Shown: in pieces, positions 60,402 through 64,000 of the stretch
How positions within the stretch are numbered: the first letter of the stretch is position 1
How the letters are laid out: every line of letters begins with the position of its first letter
Source: Bradyrhizobium sp. NP1
GTDB lineage: Bacteria > Pseudomonadota > Alphaproteobacteria > Rhizobiales > Xanthobacteraceae
Length of the DNA stretch: 64,000 nt
Direction: 5' to 3'
Assembly: GCF_030378205.1 (NCBI RefSeq)
Contig: NZ_CP127385.1
Span: forward strand, 5,372,001 to 5,436,000
Notes under the pieces: generated by a model
What the model saw: only the letters and a program-made list of their open reading frames with translations
What the model was told of the DNA's origin: nothing
The model's database searches: none
Position numbers and translations under genes: made by a program

Positions 60402-61385
60402 TCAATTGGCCGGCGCGGCGCCCGTGTAGGGCTTGAATCCGTAGCGCTCGAAGATCGAGAGCGCCGTGGGCGAACGGATGAACGACAGCCAGAGCCGGGC
60501 CGCCTCCGGGTGCGCCGCCCCCTTCACCTCCGCGCCGGCATAGATCGCCGTCGTGTTCTGCGCTGATGGGATGTCGACATGGGTGATCGGATTGCCGATC
60601 TGCTCCTGGAACATCGCCTCGGATTGCCAGGTTACGCCCGCCTGGGCGCGTCCCTGCATCAGGAAGAGCGGCGTTTGGCGATGGTGGATCTGGGTCAGAA
60701 CCGCGCTGCCGTCGGCAACCTTGGTCTTGTAGACGGTCGTGGCCAGGGCGTCGCCGCCGGCTTTCTTCAGCGACGCCTCGATCTGCCGGGCGATGCCCTC
60801 GAACTCGGGATTCGGCATGGCCAGGGGAAGGTCGGGCCGCGCCAGATCGGAGAGACCGTTGACATGGCCCGGATTGCCCGCCGGCACCATGATCGCCAGG
60901 GTATTGGTCACGTAGGGAACGGCCGGACCGGTCAGCACGCCCTGATCGATCAGGCCTTGAACCTTCTTCAGCCCTGCCAGATAGGCGTCCGGCTTCGCTG
61001 TCCAGGTCATGTTGCCCGAGGTGACGGTACCGCCGGCCTTGAGCTGCTTCTCGAGCAGGCCCGGCGGAAGGGTCTCCCAGTAGATCCTGCCCTTGAACTC
61101 GGGATGCTGCTGCTCGAAGGCCGCAACCAGCGGCGCCATGGCGAAGAAGTAGTTGCCTCCGACATAGAGCACGAGCTTCGGGTCGGACACGTTGCCATGG
61201 AAATCGGCGAGATCGTCGACCTCCGGAACCGTGAATGAGAGCCCGCGCTCGGTCGCGTCATTGTTCTGTCCGTGCTGCCAGGGCGGAAAGATCGAATCGT
61301 GCTGGACCGGCTCCGCGGAGTGGGCGGCGAGCGGCAGAAGAAGGGCAGCGGCCAGCACGGCGCCGCAGAAGGTGGTTTTGCGCAT
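60402..61385 (-). CDS. Periplasmic substrate-binding protein (type II fold, ModA-like)
   Basis: A 327-residue protein with a signal peptide (MRKTTFCGAVLAAALLLPLAAHSAEP). The region KLVLYVGGNYFFAMAPLVAAFEQQHPEFKGRIYWETLPPGLLEKQLKAGG, then VPYVTNTLAIMVPAGNPGHVNGLSDLARPDLPLAMPNPEFEGIARQIEASL, follows the ModA/Wtp oxyanion-binding layout, but the first ligand loop is different (YVGGNYFFA). No ABC permease is encoded nearby. It lies between the DsrE-like and DoxDA genes with gaps of 10 and 27 bases, so the three form one transcription unit. Confidence 0.82.
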   Translation of the reverse strand: MRKTTFCGAVLAAALLLPLAAHSAEPVQHDSIFPPWQHGQNNDATERGLSFTVPEVDDLADFHGNVSDPKLVLYVGGNYFFAMAPLVAAFEQQHPEFKGRIYWETLPPGLLEKQLKAGGTVTSGNMTWTAKPDAYLAGLKKVQGLIDQGVLTGPAVPYVTNTLAIMVPAGNPGHVNGLSDLARPDLPLAMPNPEFEGIARQIEASLKKAGGDALATTVYKTKVADGSAVLTQIHHRQTPLFLMQGRAQAGVTWQSEAMFQEQIGNPITHVDIPSAQNTTAIYAGAEVKGAAHPEAARLWLSFIRSPTALSIFERYGFKPYTGAAPAN

Positions 61386-61395
61386 TCGAGCCTCC

Positions 61396-62178
61396 TCACG
61401 CCGCATAGTGAAAGCCGACCTGCTGCAGCTCCGGAATGGTCGCAACGATTCCGGGGGTCAGCACCACGCCGTCGATGAGATGGTTGGTCAGTTCTGCCGC
61501 CACCGCTTCGTGCGAGCCATGATCGGGATTTTTCCCGGAGGCGATCAGCTTCGCCGTCACCTCCCAGATCGCGTTATGGCACGCCATGAAGACGACGCCG
61601 CGCTCCTGTAACGCGGGGATGGTGTCCCCGGTCGGCCCGAACACGCTTTTCGGATCCTCGCTTTGCGCGAAAGCCGTGGGAGCCGGCTTGAGAACCGCCA
61701 GCGTGTTGGATCCGAACCTGGCACCCGCAAGCGCTGCGAGGTCGTACTTGTCCCACATCGTCTGGTCGAACAGCGCGAGGTGAGCCGTGCCGTGGGTCGC
61801 GGAGACGGCAAGGAAACCCCTGTGTCCGAACGAGAAGACCTGCGCATTGACCGCGTTGCGCATCAGGTTGAGCCAGGGGCCTCCGATGTCGGTGTTGTCC
61901 CATACCTGCTTGGGCGTGCCGCGATAGGCGATGATCTCCTTGAGCGCTTCGTCATCCCAGAAATCGGGATGCTCGAGGATCATCGGCACGGTCTTGAAGT
62001 CGCGTCGGCGTGGCGCGCGACGCAGCCGCCCCGTCAGCTCGGAGAGCTCCCGGGCACCGGGCGGGATGATGCGCTCGGTCGTGGCGGCGCGCGAGGGACC
62101 AGCGGCAAGCGCAGCGGCGCCGACCGCCAGCGCGCCAAAGCCGACAAGAGCGGTGCGCCGTGAGTTGTCGATCATCAT
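61396..62178 (-). CDS. Tat-exported protein with DsrE-like features
   Basis: A 260-residue protein with a twin-arginine signal (SRRTALVGFGALAVGAAALAAG). The C-terminal half has the DsrE/YchN-like order: ERGVVFMACHNAIWEVTAKLI with a central Cys, then LTNHLIDGVVLTPGIVATIPELQQVGFHYAA, equal to the family's 'vpsGv.ei..lq..G..y'. DsrE-type proteins carry sulfur on Cys. A Tat signal implies a folded periplasmic protein. AGGAG lies six bases before the first of two adjacent ATGs. It heads the operon that ends with DoxDA. The DsrE relation is pattern-based. Confidence 0.7.
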   Translation of the reverse strand: MMIDNSRRTALVGFGALAVGAAALAAGPSRAATTERIIPPGARELSELTGRLRRAPRRRDFKTVPMILEHPDFWDDEALKEIIAYRGTPKQVWDNTDIGGPWLNLMRNAVNAQVFSFGHRGFLAVSATHGTAHLALFDQTMWDKYDLAALAGARFGSNTLAVLKPAPTAFAQSEDPKSVFGPTGDTIPALQERGVVFMACHNAIWEVTAKLIASGKNPDHGSHEAVAAELTNHLIDGVVLTPGIVATIPELQQVGFHYAA

Positions 62179-62629
62179 TGGTGTCTCCTGAAGTTGCGTG
62201 TGCGGCGAACAGCAGGCCGCCTGCTTTCCCGTGAAGTAGGGACTTGCGGAGTGGCTTCAACGCAAATTTTCAGATCGATCTGATCGCTCCACGTGATGAA
62301 ACGATGCGGAATTTTCAGTTCACACGATTGGCTTGCGCCCTACCCCGGTCACGGGGGTCGTCCGCGCGGCGGACGATTTCGCCAGGCATTTCAACGTGAT
62401 TTTGGGTCGTCCAGTCCCTTGCTGAAAAGTATTTCGTTCGAGCCGTCGGGCAAACCAGTGGCTTTCCTCGGCACGTGCCGGCACCCCGAGGCGAAGCGGG
62501 TGGACCCGACGTATCCCGGTTGCGGCACATTCAAGCGGACAGATCGCGCCGTTAACGATCTGTTAACCATAGCGACCTAGCCTGAGGTCACCAGCGCAAT
62601 ACCGTCCGGTTTGTTCAGGAGAACGGCCG
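62179..62629. other. Divergent intergenic region upstream of the DsrE-like operon and the HTH-ftsZ pair
   Basis: 451 bases. The only clear element is the CtrA-type box at 62552-62568. A plus-strand open frame at 62293-62580 has no ribosome-binding site or recognisable domain, and I do not call it a gene. Confidence 0.6.
62552..62568. promoter_or_regulatory. CtrA-type box upstream of the HTH-ftsZ pair
   Basis: TTAACGATCTGTTAACC fits the full TTAA-N7-TTAAC consensus. It lies 62-78 bases upstream of the HTH-protein start. Confidence 0.6.
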
Positions 62630-63121
62630 ATGCCCATTGAGACACTGACATATGCCGCGCTTGGTGCCCGTCTGGGAATCTCGCAGAGAGCCGCCCGTTC
62701 GCTTGCCCAGCGGCTCCGGTTGCCACGCTCACTTTCGGACGATGGCAAAGCATTGGTGAGCGTTGATCTCGCTGAAATAAGGCATACGCCGCGGCCACGA
62801 GGCAGTCGCCCGGCTGGCGCCGAATTTCCGGCGGCAAGGATCGTGGCATTGCAGGCGGAGATCGCGCAGCTCGAAGCAAGGGCAGCCGGTCACCGGGCAG
62901 ATTTCGAGCACGAGCGCCAGCGCGCCGATCGCCTGATGGTTGAGCTGCTGCGCGCGACCGCCGAGACGATGGCGGCCAAGGAGGCAATGGCGCGGCTCGA
63001 AGGCTCTTTGCGCGGCGGTGGTCGAGCTGGAGGCGCTATCGACAGCCCCGGACAAGCTGCCCGACGGCTGGGCCTTCTTGCCGCGGATCTAGTGGAAGCA
63101 GACCGCAAGGCTAGTAGATAG
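62630..63121 (+). CDS. Helix-turn-helix / coiled-coil protein, hypothetical
   Basis: A 163-residue protein. The first ~50 residues contain an HTH-like segment ([38 protein letters not shown]) as in DNA-binding proteins that recognise a short site. Residues ~65-130 form a coiled coil ([39 protein letters not shown]). Similar MerR/KfrA-like layouts bind DNA as dimers. It is 40 bases ahead of the ftsZ gene in the same direction and may be co-transcribed with it under the CtrA-type box. Confidence 0.75.
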   Translation: MPIETLTYAALGARLGISQRAARSLAQRLRLPRSLSDDGKALVSVDLAEIRHTPRPRGSRPAGAEFPAARIVALQAEIAQLEARAAGHRADFEHERQRADRLMVELLRATAETMAAKEAMARLEGSLRGGGRAGGAIDSPGQAARRLGLLAADLVEADRKASR

Positions 63122-63161
63122 CAATCCGCGTCTACTATCGCCGGAGCACGCGCGAGGCAAA

Positions 63162-64000
63162 ATGACCAGCATTACCGATATTCGCGAAATGAGGGCGCGC
63201 ATCGTCGTGTTTGGGGTCGGCGGCGCCGGCGGCAATGCCGTCAACAACATGATCGCGGCCGGGCTGCAAGGCGTCGACTTCATCGTCGCCAATACCGACG
63301 CACAGGCGCTCACCTCATCCAAGGCCAAGCGCCTCATCCAGATGGGCAGCGGGGTGACTGGCGGCCTTGGTGCGGGCGCGCAGCCCGAAGTCGGGCGCGC
63401 CGCAGCCGAAGAGGCAATCAATGATATCCGCGATCATTTGACTGGCGCGCACATGGTGTTCGTTACTGCCGGCATGGGCGGCGGTACCGGCACCGGGGCT
63501 GCGCCTGTTATAGCCAGGATCGCGCGTGAGCTTGGTATTCTCACCATCGGCGTCGTCACCAAGCCATTCCACTTTGAGGGCCAGCGCCGCATGCGCTTTG
63601 CCGAAGCAGGCGTCGCCGAGTTGCTGAAGGCCGTGGACACCCTGCTGATCATCCCAAACCAGAACCTGTTCAGGGTGGCCAACGAGAAGACCACATTCGC
63701 CCATGCCTTCGCCATGGCCGATCAAGTGCTTTATTCGGGCGTGGCCTGCATCAGCGACCTGATCGTCAAGGAAGGTCTGATCAATCTCGATTTTGCCGAC
63801 GTTCTCTCCGTCATGCGCGAGAAGGGCAAAGCCATGATGGGCAGAGGCGAGGCTTCCGGCGAGAAGCGTGTGCTCAATGCCGCTGTGGCTGCGATTTCCA
63901 ATCCATTGATCGAGGACCCCTCGATCAAGCGTGCCAGTGGCCTCATCATCTCCATCACCGGCGGCAAGGACCTGGCGCTATTCGAGGTCGACGAAGCCGC
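63162..64000 (+). CDS. ftsZ: Cell division GTPase FtsZ, probable second copy (3' end outside window)
   Basis: The first 279 residues of FtsZ, tubulin-like. [20 protein letters not shown] (nucleotide site), [16 protein letters not shown] with the tubulin signature at 106-112, and the catalytic T7 loop NLDFADV at 208-214 are all intact, so GTP hydrolysis is expected. GAGG lies five bases before the ATG. The main alphaproteobacterial FtsZ usually begins with a longer lead and lies behind ftsQ-ftsA; here the N-terminus is shorter and the gene before it is an HTH protein. A paralogue (FtsZ2-like) is therefore likely. The C-terminal tail that would decide this is missing. Confidence 0.85.
   Translation, partial: MTSITDIREMRARIVVFGVGGAGGNAVNNMIAAGLQGVDFIVANTDAQALTSSKAKRLIQMGSGVTGGLGAGAQPEVGRAAAEEAINDIRDHLTGAHMVFVTAGMGGGTGTGAAPVIARIARELGILTIGVVTKPFHFEGQRRMRFAEAGVAELLKAVDTLLIIPNQNLFRVANEKTTFAHAFAMADQVLYSGVACISDLIVKEGLINLDFADVLSVMREKGKAMMGRGEASGEKRVLNAAVAAISNPLIEDPSIKRASGLIISITGGKDLALFEVDEA

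Noticed and set aside
62293..62580. Possible 95-codon gene in the gap before the HTH protein
   Set aside because: No ribosome-binding site, no domain, and it runs through the CtrA-type box.

Overview
The window reads as a chromosomal segment of a high-GC alphaproteobacterium of the Rhizobiales, most likely Bradyrhizobium or a close relative. The evidence is the FlbT/FlaF/FliX-type flagellar gene set, a giant coiled-coil growth-pole-ring-like protein (a family known from polar-growing Rhizobiales), CtrA-type boxes (TTAA-N7-TTAA), a promoter of the sigma-EcfG general-stress type, and several families of dispersed palindromic intergenic repeats. No rRNA, tRNA, CRISPR array, insertion sequence or prophage was recognised.

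Layout. 1-4412: end of a LysR regulator, a secreted dienelactone-hydrolase-like enzyme, a 2-keto-4-pentenoate hydratase-like enzyme, DksA, and an HxlR regulator divergent from an NAD(P)-binding reductase. 4561-23795: a large flagellar locus. fliX diverges from flgI-flgJ-flgN-like-flaG-like; flaF and two tandem flagellins lie on the minus strand, flbT on the plus strand, and flgE-flgK-flgL on the minus strand. Between flbT and flgL sits a four-gene non-structural block: a TPR-glycosyltransferase, a PLP decarboxylase, an ATP-grasp protein and a second glycosyltransferase. 24005-33301: msrB, a FAD oxidoreductase, a SixA-like phosphatase, a universal stress protein, an ArsR/SRPBCC block framed by inverted ~125-bp repeats, DUF1127, a MocR regulator, YdcF and small membrane proteins. 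33277-46648: MHYT-PAS-GGDEF-EAL, an MFS exporter, a ferritin-like DUF892 protein, a UPF0104 membrane protein, an SGNH hydrolase, an ABC binding protein, DUF2147, a ferredoxin-NADP reductase, a thioesterase, a [2Fe-2S] ferredoxin and an HPt protein. 46939-58406: the growth-pole-ring-like giant, a lipoprotein, an ABC binding protein with a gamma-glutamyltransferase and divergent LysR, and a DUF2336 protein. 58785-64000: an unknown protein, an operon of a DsrE-like Tat protein, an anion-binding-type protein and a DoxD-DoxA fusion, then a helix-turn-helix/coiled-coil protein and an FtsZ cut by the window end.

How the parts work together. The flagellar genes supply hook, junction, filament, rod and P-ring parts plus regulators. 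Candidate sigma-54 promoters lie upstream of fliX, flgI and flgE, and CtrA-type boxes lie upstream of a flagellin, as expected for the CtrA > FliX/FlbD/sigma-54 > FlbT/FlaF hierarchy of alphaproteobacteria. The same box type occurs before the growth-pole-ring-like gene (shared with HPt) and before the HTH-ftsZ pair, so motility, polar growth and division genes may share one cell-cycle input.

Main leads: (1) one ~120-residue insertion module in both flagellins, FlgL and FlgE; (2) the glycosyltransferase/ATP-grasp/decarboxylase block inside the flagellar locus, a candidate surface- or flagellin-modification system; (3) an FtsZ apparently outside a dcw cluster under a near-perfect CtrA box; (4) the DsrE-like/binding-protein/DoxDA operon. 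All functional links are inferences from sequence and context.
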